Assembly: GCA_039636795.1 (NCBI GenBank)
Contig: CP143430.1
Coordinates: forward strand, 3,720,001-3,784,000
Direction: 5' to 3'
Origin: Micrococcaceae bacterium Sec5.1
GTDB lineage: Bacteria; Actinomycetota; Actinomycetes; Actinomycetales; Micrococcaceae
DNA: 64,000 nucleotides
Part shown: piece after piece, positions 16,185 to 25,845 of the stretch
How positions within the stretch are numbered: position 1 is the stretch's first letter
How the letters are laid out: each line of letters starts with the position of its first letter
The notes under the pieces: generated by a model
Told to the model about the DNA's origin: nothing
Databases searched by the model: none
Seen by the model: only the letters and a program-made list of their open reading frames with translations
Program-made: the position numbers and the translations under genes

Positions 16185-17600
16185 CTAGAGGAGGGTCATC
16201 GGATCCACCGCGGCCCCGTTCAGCCAGGTTTCGAAGTGTGCGTGGCACCCCGTCGAGTTACCTGTGCTACCCGAGTACGCAATGAGTTGTCCCTGCGATA
16301 CCTGCTGGCCGTTGGAAACCACGATGCTGCTGTTGTGGTAGTAAATGGTTGTCAGGGAGTTGCCCTGCACCACACCGTGGGACAGCTTCACGCGCCATCC
16401 ACCGCCGTCGGCCGAGTTCCAGCCGGAGTTGAAGACGGTACCAGCCGCTGCGGCGTAAACAGGAGTACCGCAGGCTGCACCGAAGTCGATGCCGGTGTGC
16501 ATGTAACCACCCGTGCCGTAGAAATCGATGGTTCCGGGCGGGGTTGCCCGCCAACCGAATCCTGACGTGATGGGTACGTAGCTGGCGAAGGGGTGTCGCA
16601 AACCAAACGCGGACGGCGAACCCACCGGCGGGACATACGGCTGCTCGGGCGGTGCCGGCTTTCCTTGCGCTGCTGCTGCGGCAGCCGCAGCAGCAGCGGC
16701 TTCCGCGGCAAGGCGACGCTGCTCGGCCTCCCACGCCTCCCGAAGCTTGCGGTCCCTCTCGACGATTTCGGCCGCAACGGAGTCCTGTTCGGCCTTCACA
16801 CGGGCAAGATCGGCTTCAATGCCGGGCTTGGCCGCCTGTAGTTGTCCATTCAGGCGGGTGGTGTCCTCGATGAGCTTGTCGACCTCGGCTTTCTTGCTCG
16901 CAGCCTCGTCGCGCGCAGCCTTCTCCCGCTCCAGCGCGGCGTCGGCTTTGGCCTTCAGGTCCTGGATCTCAGCCTCGACGGCGGCCAGCCGGGCCTGCGA
17001 GTTTACGTTGGTGGCGTTCTGCTGGGTCAACTTGGTCATTGCAGCGTTCTGGCTTCGCATGGCCTGATCGGCGAGGTCCATGGATTCTGTCAGGCTGCCG
17101 GACTCGTTGGATCCGAAGAGCAGGGCGATGTTGGTGGGCACACCCCCGGATTTATAGGCCTGGGAGGCGATCTGGCCGATCAATTTCTTTGTATCGGTGA
17201 TCTTCTGCTTGTCACTCTCAAGCTGCTCAGTAATTTTGGCTTTGTTCTGCTGGGCGAGCTCCACCCGGGCTGCCAACGCCTCGACCTCCTTGACAGCGCT
17301 GGCCACGCGGCCCTGCGCTTCGAGAAGTGCCTGCTGGGCGCCCGGGAGGCGTCCTTGGTAGATGACGAGGTCGCCGGCGGCCTTGGCGATCTTCGAGTCC
17401 ACAAACTCCAAGGACGCCTGAACGCGCGCCGATTCGGCCTCGAGCGCAGCTTGTTGGTCGTCCAGGCTGTCCGCATGGGCCGTAGGTACAGCGGACAGGA
17501 GGCTGACGGCGAGGCCCAAGGCGAGCACGCCACCAAGAATCCTGGCTTGGCCGGACGCAAGCCGCCGACGCAGGGAGTTCTGGTCCAACGTGGTCATCAT
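16185..17600 (-). CDS. Secreted M23 peptidase with coiled coil (FtsEX-linked murein hydrolase)
   Basis: An N-terminal signal peptide (LGGVLALGLAVSLLSAVPTAHA) is followed by a long coiled coil (about residues 45-300, Ala/Glu/Lys-rich heptads), an Ala/Pro linker and a C-terminal LytM/M23 domain. The zinc site shows HTGIDF (His-x3-Asp) and CHAHFE (HxH). This EnvC/PcsB-like design fits the known role of the ABC-like FtsEX complex: the coiled coil couples to FtsX, and FtsE ATP hydrolysis switches on peptidoglycan cleavage at division. The gene follows ftsE-ftsX directly, which supports that role. The active domain has all expected zinc ligands. Confidence 0.92.
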   Translation of the reverse strand: MMTTLDQNSLRRRLASGQARILGGVLALGLAVSLLSAVPTAHADSLDDQQAALEAESARVQASLEFVDSKIAKAAGDLVIYQGRLPGAQQALLEAQGRVASAVKEVEALAARVELAQQNKAKITEQLESDKQKITDTKKLIGQIASQAYKSGGVPTNIALLFGSNESGSLTESMDLADQAMRSQNAAMTKLTQQNATNVNSQARLAAVEAEIQDLKAKADAALEREKAARDEAASKKAEVDKLIEDTTRLNGQLQAAKPGIEADLARVKAEQDSVAAEIVERDRKLREAWEAEQRRLAAEAAAAAAAAAAAQGKPAPPEQPYVPPVGSPSAFGLRHPFASYVPITSGFGWRATPPGTIDFYGTGGYMHTGIDFGAACGTPVYAAAAGTVFNSGWNSADGGGWRVKLSHGVVQGNSLTTIYYHNSSIVVSNGQQVSQGQLIAYSGSTGNSTGCHAHFETWLNGAAVDPMTLL

Positions 17601-17652
17601 GAGTCCTTTACGCTTGTCAGCAGAGTCGTTCGCAGCCGCCCGTCATCCATCA

Positions 17653-18567
17653 CTAAACCTTCAAGTAACGCCGGAGGGTCAACAAGGAGGATATCCCGGC
17701 CAAACCACCGCCGAGCGCAATCAGCACCGGTGCGATCACCAGGACCTGCGTCGATGAGATGAAGGGAGTGTTAAGGAATTGCCTGGACAGATCACCGTTG
17801 AGCCAAAAGTGTGCCATTAGCCACAGCGTCACGGAGGCCAACAACGCCCCGACAACAGCGGCGATCACGCCCTCCAAGATGAACGGCAACTGGATGACTG
17901 TCTTGGAGGCGCCCACCAAGCGCATGATCCCCGTTTCCCGACGCCGGCTGAACGCCGACAGCCGGATCGTGGTGGTTATCAGCAGCACCGCGCAGAAGAT
18001 CATCACCGCGGCCACACCCATCGCGGCCACAGAAGCGCCGTTCATCCAGGAGAAGATCCGCTCCAATACCTGACGCTGGTCACTCACCGTCTCAACGCCC
18101 GGTTGCGAGGAAAATGTTTCGCTGATGATCTGGTACTTCTCGGGGTTCTTCATGTTGATACGGAACGACGCAGGCAACTGGTCCTCGGACACGGAATCAA
18201 CAATCGGCGAATTCGAGAACTGCTCTTTGAAGTGCTTGTAGGCCTCGGCTTGGGATTCGAATTGGAAGTCGTTGATGTACTGCTTGACGGCAGGAGACTC
18301 CAACATTGCCTGCAGATTGGCCTGCTGTTCCTTGGTGGCCGGCCCCGAGGCGCACCCAACCGCCGTCGAGCCGTCGTTACAGAGGAAGACCGCAACCTGG
18401 ACTTTGTCGTACCAGTAGCCCTTCATCTGGTTGATCTGCATCTGCAGCATTCCGGCTGCGCCAACGAACGTCAGGGATACAAACGTCACCAAGACGACCG
18501 AGATCACCATGGACAGGTTGCGGCGCAGGCCGCTGCCGATTTCCCCGAGGATGAAAAGGAGCCTCAC
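17653..18567 (-). CDS. ftsX: Cell division protein FtsX
   Basis: 304 residues with one N-terminal membrane helix ([20 protein letters not shown]), a large extracytoplasmic loop (about residues 45-165, with a Cys pair around [13 protein letters not shown]), and three C-terminal helices, the usual FtsX topology. It forms the membrane part of FtsEX and passes the signal to peptidoglycan hydrolases. The start overlaps the ftsE stop by 4 bases. The loop should contact the coiled coil of the M23 peptidase encoded next. Confidence 0.96.
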   Translation of the reverse strand: MRLLFILGEIGSGLRRNLSMVISVVLVTFVSLTFVGAAGMLQMQINQMKGYWYDKVQVAVFLCNDGSTAVGCASGPATKEQQANLQAMLESPAVKQYINDFQFESQAEAYKHFKEQFSNSPIVDSVSEDQLPASFRINMKNPEKYQIISETFSSQPGVETVSDQRQVLERIFSWMNGASVAAMGVAAVMIFCAVLLITTTIRLSAFSRRRETGIMRLVGASKTVIQLPFILEGVIAAVVGALLASVTLWLMAHFWLNGDLSRQFLNTPFISSTQVLVIAPVLIALGGGLAGISSLLTLRRYLKV

Positions 18568-19328
18568 AGCTGTGCCCCCTGCGCGCGGTTGAGTTCCTCG
18601 CCACTGGCGTCCTTCAGCCGCCGCGATTCACCCACAACCGGAATCATGGACGTGTACAGTGCCTTCGCTTCGTCACGGATGACCTTGCCATTCTTGAGCT
18701 CCACCACGCGGCGGCGCATTTCGTTAACGATGTCGTCGTCGTGGGTAGCCATGACCACAGTGGTGCCGTTCTGGTTAATCTTGTCCAAAACTCCCATGAT
18801 TCCCATGGACGTAATGGGGTCAAGGTTCCCGGTGGGTTCGTCCGCAAGGAGAATGCCTGGGCGATTGACGACGGCGCGGGCAATCGCCACACGCTGCTGC
18901 TCGCCGCCTGAAAGTTCGTGAGGCATCCGCTTTTCTTTGCCCTCAAGGCCAACGGTCTTCAATACCTCAGGAACCGTCTCCCGGATGATGGAGCGGCTCT
19001 TGCCGATGACCTGCATGGCAAAGGCTACGTTCGCGAAGACGTTCTTCTGCGGGAGGAGACGGAAATCCTGGAAGACCACACCGATACCCCTGCGAAGCTT
19101 GGGCACTCGCCAGCTCGAGATGTTGGCCACGTTCTGGCCGGCAACGTAAACCGAACCTGAGGATGCTTTGTCTTCCTTCAGGATCAATCTCAGGAAGGTG
19201 GATTTTCCTGAGCCTGAGGCGCCCACCAGGAAGGTGAATTCACCGCGGTTGATCTCAAGGCTGACAGAATCGAGCGCCGGTCGGGCATTCTGCTCGTAGA
19301 CCTTGGTGACATTCTCAAATCTGATCAT
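18564..19328 (-). CDS. ftsE: Cell division ATP-binding protein FtsE
   Basis: ABC ATPase with Walker [10 protein letters not shown] (about residue 37), signature [14 protein letters not shown], Walker [13 protein letters not shown] and switch His in MATHDD. Strong FtsE features include [12 protein letters not shown] at the start and [12 protein letters not shown]. The C-terminus is about 25 residues longer than in E. coli FtsE. It binds FtsX at the inner membrane face. The gene is second in the prfB-ftsE-ftsX direction, about 180 bases after prfB; that gap shows no other feature. Confidence 0.97.
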   Translation of the reverse strand: MIRFENVTKVYEQNARPALDSVSLEINRGEFTFLVGASGSGKSTFLRLILKEDKASSGSVYVAGQNVANISSWRVPKLRRGIGVVFQDFRLLPQKNVFANVAFAMQVIGKSRSIIRETVPEVLKTVGLEGKEKRMPHELSGGEQQRVAIARAVVNRPGILLADEPTGNLDPITSMGIMGVLDKINQNGTTVVMATHDDDIVNEMRRRVVELKNGKVIRDEAKALYTSMIPVVGESRRLKDASGEELNRAQGAQL

Positions 19329-19507
19329 GGCCCTTTAGAACCCCGCCGGACATGACGTACTCGCCCAGTCCAACAGCCGGAGCGCGGGCTTTCGATGGGG
19401 GAAGTGAGAGCACCGGCCACTCGACTATACGCACGCAGCAGCCGGGATTCCGGGGGTTTGGGGGGCGTGTCGTGGAATCGGACGCCTCCGGTACGCGGAC
19501 TGAGACC

Positions 19508-20623
19508 CTAGTTGGCAGCGTTGCGGTTGCCGGTGCGCCAACGGATACCGGCGTCGATGAAGTCATCGATGTCGCCGTCCAGAACAGCCGAAGTGTTGCC
19601 TACTTCGTGTTCCGTGCGGAGGTCCTTGACCATCTGGTAAGGATTGAGCACATAGGAGCGCATCTGGTCACCCCAGGATGCCTTGACATCACCTGCCAAG
19701 GCCTTCTTTTCAGCGTCCTGCTGTTCCTTCTTAACAAGCAGCAACCGCGACTGGAGCACACGCAGGGCCGCTGCCCTGTTTTGAAGCTGCGACTTTTCGT
19801 TCTGCATTGAAACGACGATCCCCGTGGGAATGTGTGTCAAGCGCACGGCGGAGTCCGTGGTGTTGACGGACTGGCCACCTGGTCCAGAGGACCGGAAGAC
19901 ATCAACGCGGATTTCGTTGTCCGGAATCTCGATGGAGTCGGTCTGTTCAATCAGCGGGATGACCTCAACGGCGGCGAACGACGTCTGCCGTCGGCCCTGG
20001 TTGTCAAAAGGACTGATACGGACCAGGCGGTGTGTGCCCGCCTCGACACTCAGGGTGCCGAAAGCGTACGGCGCCTTGACCTCGAACGTGGCGGACTTCA
20101 GGCCTGCTTCTTCAGCATAGGACGTGTCCATGACGGTGGTGGGGTAACCATGACGCTCCGCCCACCGCAGGTACATACGCATCAGCATCTCGGCGAAGTC
20201 GGCAGCGTCAACACCACCTGCTCCTGCCCTGATGGTCACTACGGCTTCCCGTTCGTCGTACTCGCCGGACAACAGGGTGACGATTTCGAGCTCGGCGAGG
20301 GCTTTGCGAATAGAAGCAAGTTCTTTCGCGGCCTCGGCCATTGAGGCTTCGTCGCCCTCATCCTGGCCGAGCTCCACCAGTACTTCGAGGTCGTCTATCC
20401 GGGAGGCAAGCTTGGACAACCGCTCCACTTCAGCTTGCCGGTGGGACAAACGCGAAGTGACAACTTGCGCCGATGCGGGGTCATCCCAAAGGTCCGGCGC
20501 GCCAGCCTGCTCACTCAATTCGGCGATTTCTGCCTTCAAGGCATCAATATCGGTGACGTTCTCGATGGAACTGTAAGTGGCGCGAAGCGCGCGGATTTCT
20601 GCGGGAAAATCAATCTCAGCCAT
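19508..20623 (-). CDS. prfB: Peptide chain release factor 2
   Basis: Class I release factor for UGA and UAA stops. The SPF codon-recognition tripeptide ([12 protein letters not shown]) and the catalytic GGQ ([18 protein letters not shown]) are both present, within 371 residues. The frame is continuous from the ATG; no programmed frameshift signal is needed, unlike in E. coli and many other bacteria. It heads the conserved prfB-ftsE-ftsX run. It acts in the ribosomal A site. Confidence 0.97.
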   Translation of the reverse strand: MAEIDFPAEIRALRATYSSIENVTDIDALKAEIAELSEQAGAPDLWDDPASAQVVTSRLSHRQAEVERLSKLASRIDDLEVLVELGQDEGDEASMAEAAKELASIRKALAELEIVTLLSGEYDEREAVVTIRAGAGGVDAADFAEMLMRMYLRWAERHGYPTTVMDTSYAEEAGLKSATFEVKAPYAFGTLSVEAGTHRLVRISPFDNQGRRQTSFAAVEVIPLIEQTDSIEIPDNEIRVDVFRSSGPGGQSVNTTDSAVRLTHIPTGIVVSMQNEKSQLQNRAAALRVLQSRLLLVKKEQQDAEKKALAGDVKASWGDQMRSYVLNPYQMVKDLRTEHEVGNTSAVLDGDIDDFIDAGIRWRTGNRNAAN

Positions 20624-20709
20624 GGTCTTTCCAGCGTACGCTATCAGCCGGACTCCCCCGACTGGGCGCCGTCATTGCGTCCCTATCATTGCGTTATTAC
20701 GTTGTGTCC

Positions 20710-21162
20710 CTATTGGGTGAGCCGAGACCTGGCAGTGGATCTTGCTTCAACGGCGATTCCTTCAGGCAGCAGGAAGGTGACCAAGGGCGGATGGGCGATG
20801 GCACTTAACACCACCACCGCTGTACCGCCGGGAGAACTACCCGTCCCGGAAGAAACTTCCAAGTGATCGTGCATGGAGAAGGCTCCGCTGTTTCCCAGAT
20901 ACAGATCAACCGCGCCCAGCACCCGCTCGTCCACCAGCGACGCCGAGGGCACACTGCTTCCCTCGATGTCACCCACCACATACGAATCTGCAGCGGCAAG
21001 TGCGGCGCCATCAGCCAAGGACAGAAGTTTCTTGTGTTCCAAGTAAATCGCGGATGTAGCCATTACCACCGCAGCCAACAGGAGTGCCAGAAGTACGAAG
21101 CCTACGATCAGCACGCTCATTTGTCCCTCTTCGGCTTTGCTCCCTATCCGTCCCATCGCCAC
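20710..21162 (-). CDS. TadG/TadE-like pilus-locus protein (Rv3654c-like)
   Basis: Last gene of the Tad pilus operon. A 150-residue protein with a single N-terminal membrane helix (MSVLIVGFVLLALLLAAVVM) after EEGQ, followed by a Ser/Gly/Val-rich domain typical of TadE/TadG pseudopilins, with the frequent LADGAALAAAD run. GTG 21162 has GAGGAGG seven bases upstream. The residue at +5 after the Gly of the likely prepilin site is Leu, not the Glu of canonical class III prepilins, so processing is uncertain. Confidence 0.75.
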   Translation of the reverse strand: MAMGRIGSKAEEGQMSVLIVGFVLLALLLAAVVMATSAIYLEHKKLLSLADGAALAAADSYVVGDIEGSSVPSASLVDERVLGAVDLYLGNSGAFSMHDHLEVSSGTGSSPGGTAVVVLSAIAHPPLVTFLLPEGIAVEARSTARSRLTQ

Positions 21163-21190
21163 TTTTGCGCCTCCTCCTCACGTTGACGAT

Positions 21191-21691
21191 TCACTTAAAA
21201 TGCCCCACGACTTGCGTGGCAGAGGCATTGAGCACAGCAGCATTCAAATGTAGCGAGTCGCCAAACGGAACCATCGGCAAAGGGACAGTCAATCGAACCC
21301 AAACTGTCACTGCTGCGCCTGCTGAAAGGCAGTCTGCCCGGTCGCACGTGATCTCCATCGTGGCTGCTTGCGCCGGGTAGCCGTAATCCCTCAGCGCCAA
21401 GAGGACGCTCTGTTCTGCGCTGGTCCTCGCGAGGACAGGTTCACTCTGGGAGACAAAGACCTTGGCCGCCTGATCCGCCGCACCCACCACCGCAAAGGAT
21501 CCGCCTTGGATTTGGCCTACGGTTACCAGGAAATAGACCACAGGGACCATGAGCAACAATGCCAGGAACGTAAACTCCACGATGGCACTGCCGCGCTGCC
21601 TTTTGACGTCGGTACGCATACTGGATGTGTCTTGATATGGGCCGAACGCCAATTGCCAAGCCCTGTTCAGCCAATGCCCAAGGCGATTCAT
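21191..21691 (-). CDS. TadE-like pseudopilin
   Basis: A 166-residue protein with the best prepilin motif in the operon: KRQRG followed by SAIVEFTFLALLLMVPVVYFL, giving Gly at -1 and Glu at +5. The exported domain carries a Cys pair in ITCDRADCLSAGA. The start is uncertain: ATG 21691 leaves a leader of about 37 residues; ATG 21619 would leave a short leader. It probably forms minor or assembly pseudopilin structures in the Flp pilus system. Confidence 0.8.
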   Translation of the reverse strand: MNRLGHWLNRAWQLAFGPYQDTSSMRTDVKRQRGSAIVEFTFLALLLMVPVVYFLVTVGQIQGGSFAVVGAADQAAKVFVSQSEPVLARTSAEQSVLLALRDYGYPAQAATMEITCDRADCLSAGAAVTVWVRLTVPLPMVPFGDSLHLNAAVLNASATQVVGHFK

Positions 21692-21725
21692 TATCGAACC
21701 TGGGCACGGCACCGGGGCCAGGACA

Positions 21726-22208
21726 TTACTTTGGAAGGGCAGCATGTCCGGTAACCTCCATGAGTCCACCGGGGCCGATAAGCCCCACAACTGGCATAGG
21801 CGCCCTCACGGTCACTTCCAACGCCCGAATTCCATCCAGAGTCCTTTCAGCGGTGGTCACATCTGCCGCGAAATCTCCATTGAGCGCCGTTTCGATCAGC
21901 TCGGACGTCCTGGCCTCCGCATCCATAACCGTTCGATCGGCAAGGGTTCCATATCGCGCTCCGGACGCGGCGGCATCAACAAGTGTGTTTCGGACATGAA
22001 GGACAAGCGTGAGCTGGACGATTGACATGAACAGCAACGTCAGGAGGGCACCAATCATCACGAAATCGATAACCGCGGAACCTCGTTCCCCACTATTAAC
22101 TGCACACGGATTTTTATCTGTGCAGCGAATTTTAAGTGCACTTGGACTTTCAAATCCACAGGGCAGGCAGAATGGGCGCTTTTGGCTGCGGGACCACACC
22201 TGCCCCAT
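21726..22208 (-). CDS. TadE-family protein
   Basis: A 160-residue protein with the TadE-like segment ERG then SAVIDFVMIGALLTLLFMSIVQ and an exported domain containing VRNTLVDAAASGARYGTLADR, a stretch typical of TadE homologues. At +5 from the Gly the residue is Asp in place of the usual Glu. The long, Cys-containing leader before it suggests the true start may be further downstream. The ATG at 22208 is 4 bases after the previous stop, so the pair is coupled. Confidence 0.8.
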   Translation of the reverse strand: MGQVWSRSQKRPFCLPCGFESPSALKIRCTDKNPCAVNSGERGSAVIDFVMIGALLTLLFMSIVQLTLVLHVRNTLVDAAASGARYGTLADRTVMDAEARTSELIETALNGDFAADVTTAERTLDGIRALEVTVRAPMPVVGLIGPGGLMEVTGHAALPK

Positions 22209-22211
22209 TTC

Positions 22212-22454
22212 CTAACTACCCACCTTGGCCATAGCCTGCGTGAAGAGGTCCGCCAGTGCTGGCGATGCAATCGCGAGGAGCCCTGCGACCAATATGGCGG
22301 ACATTAGGGTGATCATCACCCATCCCGGGACGTCACCGCGCTCACGGTGTTCCAAGGGTGATGCCACATTTCGCGCGATCACAGCGAAGGCCCATGAGAA
22401 AAACGGCAAAGTCATTGTATTTGCAGAAAACGAGTGTCCATACTTCTTCTTCAT
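22212..22454 (-). CDS. Small pilin-like membrane protein in the Tad operon
   Basis: At the position where mycobacterial Tad operons encode the Flp pilin there is this 80-residue protein. It has one hydrophobic helix, WVMITLMSAILVAGLLAIAS, preceded by RERGDVPG and followed by a short tail (LFTQAMAKVGS). The RG-D junction resembles a prepilin cleavage site, but the +5 residue is Trp rather than Glu, and the helix lacks the EY motif of Flp. ATG 22454 is chosen, with GGGGAA upstream; a TTG at 22466 is possible. It is the best candidate for the main pilin, by context. Confidence 0.65.
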   Translation of the reverse strand: MKKKYGHSFSANTMTLPFFSWAFAVIARNVASPLEHRERGDVPGWVMITLMSAILVAGLLAIASPALADLFTQAMAKVGS

Positions 22455-22538
22455 TATTTTCCCCAATGTGTGTGTTTGTGCTGGTAATGTGCGACCGCCG
22501 GATAAAGGTAATTGGTCAAAGATCCCGGCTCGGTCCTG

Positions 22539-23480
22539 TCAAAGGCTCAACTGCAAAGCGGCGAGCGCCGGAAACGCTGCGAAAATGACCGTTAGCGGAA
22601 GGACGCCGAATACAAGGGGCACCATCATGCCGATTTCTTTTCGACCGGCTGATTCCATCAGTTCCCGCTTCGCAGCGTCGCGGACGTCGGCAGCTTGTGC
22701 GCGAAGTACATCGGCCAATGGAGTGCCCCGCTCCACAGCCACCACTAATCCGTCGACGAATCGGACCAGGGGCGGCAGTTGCGTTCGGGTAGAGAAAGCT
22801 TGGAGTGCCTGGATCAGCGACTTTCCTGATCTCGTGTCCGCCAGGACGGCGCTGAATTCCTTGGCGAGCTCGCCATTGGAGGTACGTGAGATTCGGTCCA
22901 TCGCACCCACGGCGCTCTCTCCGGCGGCGACGGCAAGCGCCATAAGTTCGGCAAGGCTGGGAAACTCCGCAAGAATCACCGATTCCCGGCGCTTAGTCTT
23001 TTGGCCAAGCAGGAAATCGCGGAGCACGTAACCACAAAAGGCACCCCCGATGACCGCCACCAGTGATGGAAGCGGGCTGAATCGTCCGGAGGCGGCACCC
23101 AGCCCCACGCCGATCACAGCAAGCAGGAAGCCGCCTGCGGCCCACACGAGTTGCTCGGCGCGGAAATCCACCACGCTTTTCGCGGAGCCGGCTCGAGCGA
23201 GTCTCTTGCGCAAGGCTGGGCCGCCACTGTTAAAACGGGACAAGTAGAGAATTCCGTCCTGCATAACGGGGCGGAGAATGCGTTCCAGTGGTCCAAAGGG
23301 TGTGAGATTATGCGTAGGCGCCCGGAGGAGGCGCGACTCGAGATTCTGCGACTTAAGCTGTGGGTCAATCCGCTCCGCGAAGGTCCGGCCACGCATGAAT
23401 GGAAGCCGCACCAGGATCAACCATGTCCCTCCGCCCAGGAATAAACCAAGGAGCGTGGCGGTCGCCGTCGAGGTGCTCAT
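22539..23480 (-). CDS. tadC: Tad secretion membrane protein TadC
   Basis: A 313-residue T2SSF-domain protein. It has an N-terminal helix, a pair of helices around residues 107-150 and a C-terminal pair (MMVPLVFGVLPLTVIFAAFP). The cytoplasmic domain (AEFPSLAELMALAVAAGESAVGAMDR, then RTQLPPLVRFVDGLV) is typical of the inner-membrane platform of Tad/type IV pilus machines. It starts 4 bases inside the tadB end, showing coupling. The partner TadB is encoded next to it. Confidence 0.9.
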   Translation of the reverse strand: MSTSTATATLLGLFLGGGTWLILVRLPFMRGRTFAERIDPQLKSQNLESRLLRAPTHNLTPFGPLERILRPVMQDGILYLSRFNSGGPALRKRLARAGSAKSVVDFRAEQLVWAAGGFLLAVIGVGLGAASGRFSPLPSLVAVIGGAFCGYVLRDFLLGQKTKRRESVILAEFPSLAELMALAVAAGESAVGAMDRISRTSNGELAKEFSAVLADTRSGKSLIQALQAFSTRTQLPPLVRFVDGLVVAVERGTPLADVLRAQAADVRDAAKRELMESAGRKEIGMMVPLVFGVLPLTVIFAAFPALAALQLSL

Positions 23481-24334
23481 CGGAGGACCCGCTCATCCTC
23501 GGGTAATGCCCCAATCCGCAGCATGACTGCGTAACACAAAACGGAGACAACAAGTCCGCCGAGGAGCACCGCGGCACCAATTCCGGAGTTGTAGGCAAGC
23601 ATGGCTTCAGGCCTACCGGCCATGACCACCAGGACTATCCAGGGTGCCGCGACAGCCAGCCGTGCACCGTTTACGGTCCAGGATTGCCTGGCCTCGAGTT
23701 CGCTGCGCGTCCGGGCGCTTTCCCGAAGAAACCCGGCCAACGTGCCCAACATGCGCCCGAGGTCGGAGCCACCCACTTCCCGGGTCATGCGGAGTGCCTC
23801 GATGATCCTGTCGGCCACGGGATCTGCCAAGCGGTCCTTCAGTTTGTTGACAGCCGCATCGAACTGACCGCCCGATCTGTAATCGGCACCAAAATCAAGG
23901 AAGAGGCTCCGCAGTTCGTCCGGCCCGTTATGCCCAAGTTGGATCAATGCCTCTGGCAAAGCCAGGCCGGCGCGAATGGCGGATCTCAGATGGTCAACAA
24001 CATCCGGCCACAGTTGGCGCAGAGTGGCACGCCGTTTCCGCGCCCGCCGACGCACGAGGCCGAAAGGGATCCAAGCGCCGAAGACTCCGAAGCAAAGGCA
24101 GACGGGCAATGACGCGGTCACAACGAAGAACAGGAGCATCGCAACGACTCCACATCCAGCGCAACTGAGAAGGAGGCCCGCACTGGTGACCCTTTCTATG
24201 CCTGCCGTGAGCAAGAGAAGTTCCAGGGGCCGTGGCCGGGGTTCCCTGACCCGGAGGTCCGGTGGATGGTCCCAGGTGGACCACCAAACAAGTAATGCTC
24301 CACTGCCACAAAGGATCCCCAATAGCGGGGCCAT
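23477..24334 (-). CDS. tadB: Tad secretion membrane protein TadB
   Basis: A 285-residue T2SSF-domain protein, the second inner-membrane platform component. Residues 75-105 hold a helical pair and the cytoplasmic domain shows RQLWPDVVDHLRSAIRAGLALPEALIQLG and MTREVGGSDLGRMLGTLAGFLRES, both typical of TadB. Two C-terminal helices follow (LAVAAPWIVLVVMAG, GIGAAVLLGGLVVSVLCY). Its start codon overlaps the last base of tadA. Confidence 0.9.
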   Translation of the reverse strand: MAPLLGILCGSGALLVWWSTWDHPPDLRVREPRPRPLELLLLTAGIERVTSAGLLLSCAGCGVVAMLLFFVVTASLPVCLCFGVFGAWIPFGLVRRRARKRRATLRQLWPDVVDHLRSAIRAGLALPEALIQLGHNGPDELRSLFLDFGADYRSGGQFDAAVNKLKDRLADPVADRIIEALRMTREVGGSDLGRMLGTLAGFLRESARTRSELEARQSWTVNGARLAVAAPWIVLVVMAGRPEAMLAYNSGIGAAVLLGGLVVSVLCYAVMLRIGALPEDERVLR

Positions 24335-25557
24335 CAGTTCAGCTCCAGCAGCGCGGCGACATCAAAACCAGCCACGGCAAACTTTTCGACCGCCGGTATG
24401 GAGTTGGCTTTGGGCTGCAACTGCCCCTCAAGCATGCGGAACACCACCGAGGATTCGATGACCCCGTTTTCCACGCGGCGTCCCAAGGACAGGATTTCGG
24501 TTACCAGCCTCCGCCCATTGGCCTGCCGGGCACAATGCACCACTAAGTCAATGCACGAGGCAACTGTGGGCAAGACGAATGCACTGGAAATATTCGCCCC
24601 CGCCAGCAAAGGCAGGGTGCAAATCTTGGTGACGGCGTCATGGGCCGAATTTGCATGGACCGTGCACATGCCAGGAAGCCCGGAATTCAACGCGATCAGC
24701 ATGTCCAGGCTTTCGGCTTCGCGGACTTCGCCGACCACCAGGCGGTCAGGTCTCATGCGCAGGGCTTCCTTAACGAGCCTTCGCAACGGAATTTCTCCAT
24801 GACCTTCCAGGTTCGGTTGCCTGCATTGGAGACCCACGACGTCACGCAGAGGGAGTTGCAATTCAAAGATCTCTTCAACGGTTATTACGCGCTCACGTGA
24901 GCCAATGCTTGCTGCAAGGCAGTTCAACATAGTGGTCTTCCCTGCCTGGGTGGCACCGGAAACGAGGATGTTGAGTCCGCTTGCAACGGCTGCACCAAGG
25001 AACCTGGCAGATTGGGGTGTGAGGCTTCCCAACTCCACGAGATGCTCAAGCCGGTTAGCCCTGGCGATGAACTTTCTGATGTTGACAGCCCAGTGCTTCC
25101 TGGTCACGTCTGGAATAGCAACGTGCAAGCGTGACCCGTCCGGAAGGGCCGCGTCCACGAACGGTGACGACAAGTCCAGCCGCCGCCCCGAGCTCTTGAG
25201 CATCCGCTCGACGAGGTCGCGGATTTGTTGCTCGCTCAGGGTAATTCCGGTTAGCTCGGACTCCCCATTACGCGCGACATAAATTTCGTGCGGCGCGTTG
25301 ATCCAAATTTCCTCAATTCCAGGATCATCCAGGAATGGCTGCAGCGGCCCGAATCCCGCTACGGTGTCAAATACGTGGCGCCGGGCGGTTTCCAAATGTC
25401 CCAATGGCGGAAGGGGCCCAAGGAGAGCCCTTTCGTCATAGTCGTTGACCGCGTCCTCAATCAAGCGCCGGACTTCCGCGGTCTGTTCAAGAGGGTCCAA
25501 ACCCCGGCGTCTGATAAGTTCGCGGACCTCACCCTCCACAATCCCAACGGCCTCCAT
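24334..25557 (-). CDS. tadA: Tad/CpaF-family secretion ATPase TadA
   Basis: A GspE/CpaF-family hexameric ATPase that powers Flp pilus assembly. Walker A GATQAGKTT (about residue 200), the His box in MCTVHANSAHDA, and RPDRLVVGEVREAESLDML (Walker B region) are present. ATG 25557 is chosen since GGGGGGAAAT lies just before it, giving 407 residues; an 18-residue longer reading from 25611 lacks such a site. It is the first gene of a seven-gene operon that runs to 20710. Unlike many Tad loci, tadZ and cpaB are not adjacent but are 33 kb away in the window. Confidence 0.92.
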   Translation of the reverse strand: MEAVGIVEGEVRELIRRRGLDPLEQTAEVRRLIEDAVNDYDERALLGPLPPLGHLETARRHVFDTVAGFGPLQPFLDDPGIEEIWINAPHEIYVARNGESELTGITLSEQQIRDLVERMLKSSGRRLDLSSPFVDAALPDGSRLHVAIPDVTRKHWAVNIRKFIARANRLEHLVELGSLTPQSARFLGAAVASGLNILVSGATQAGKTTMLNCLAASIGSRERVITVEEIFELQLPLRDVVGLQCRQPNLEGHGEIPLRRLVKEALRMRPDRLVVGEVREAESLDMLIALNSGLPGMCTVHANSAHDAVTKICTLPLLAGANISSAFVLPTVASCIDLVVHCARQANGRRLVTEILSLGRRVENGVIESSVVFRMLEGQLQPKANSIPAVEKFAVAGFDVAALLELN

Positions 25558-25656
25558 ATTTCCCCCCAAAAATGCTCTTTGTCCGTATCCGAGAGGCGTA
25601 TCTCGAGTCACCTACGCTAGGGGAGCCGAAGTTTAGGGCCAAGTCCCGCATGAGGG

Positions 25657-25669
25657 ATTGTGGATAACT
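25657..25669. promoter_or_regulatory. 13-bp motif upstream of tadA shared with the cpaB-tadZ operon
   Basis: ATTGTGGATAACT lies 100 bases upstream of the tadA start and recurs exactly at 60656-60668, 108 bases upstream of the cpaB-like start, in the same orientation to each gene. The core TGTGGATAA equals a DnaA-box sequence read backwards. Confidence 0.7.
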
Positions 25670-25845
25670 ATTGGAACAAGAGTCCCTTTGGCATCGTCTG
25701 TACCACTAGTCACTCCAGTTTCCGAATGTTAGGGTAAAGCCCGTTAGGAGCTGGCCTTTGGTCCCATGCGCAGGCGCCCGCCCCGGAGCTTGTCAGCAAG
25801 CCACACCATGCGCCGCTGAGCCGCGGCACAGGGCCGGAATTGGAT

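Noticed and set aside
20500..20623. Programmed frameshift in prfB
   Set aside because: The reading frame is continuous through the N-terminus with no in-frame UGA at the usual site.
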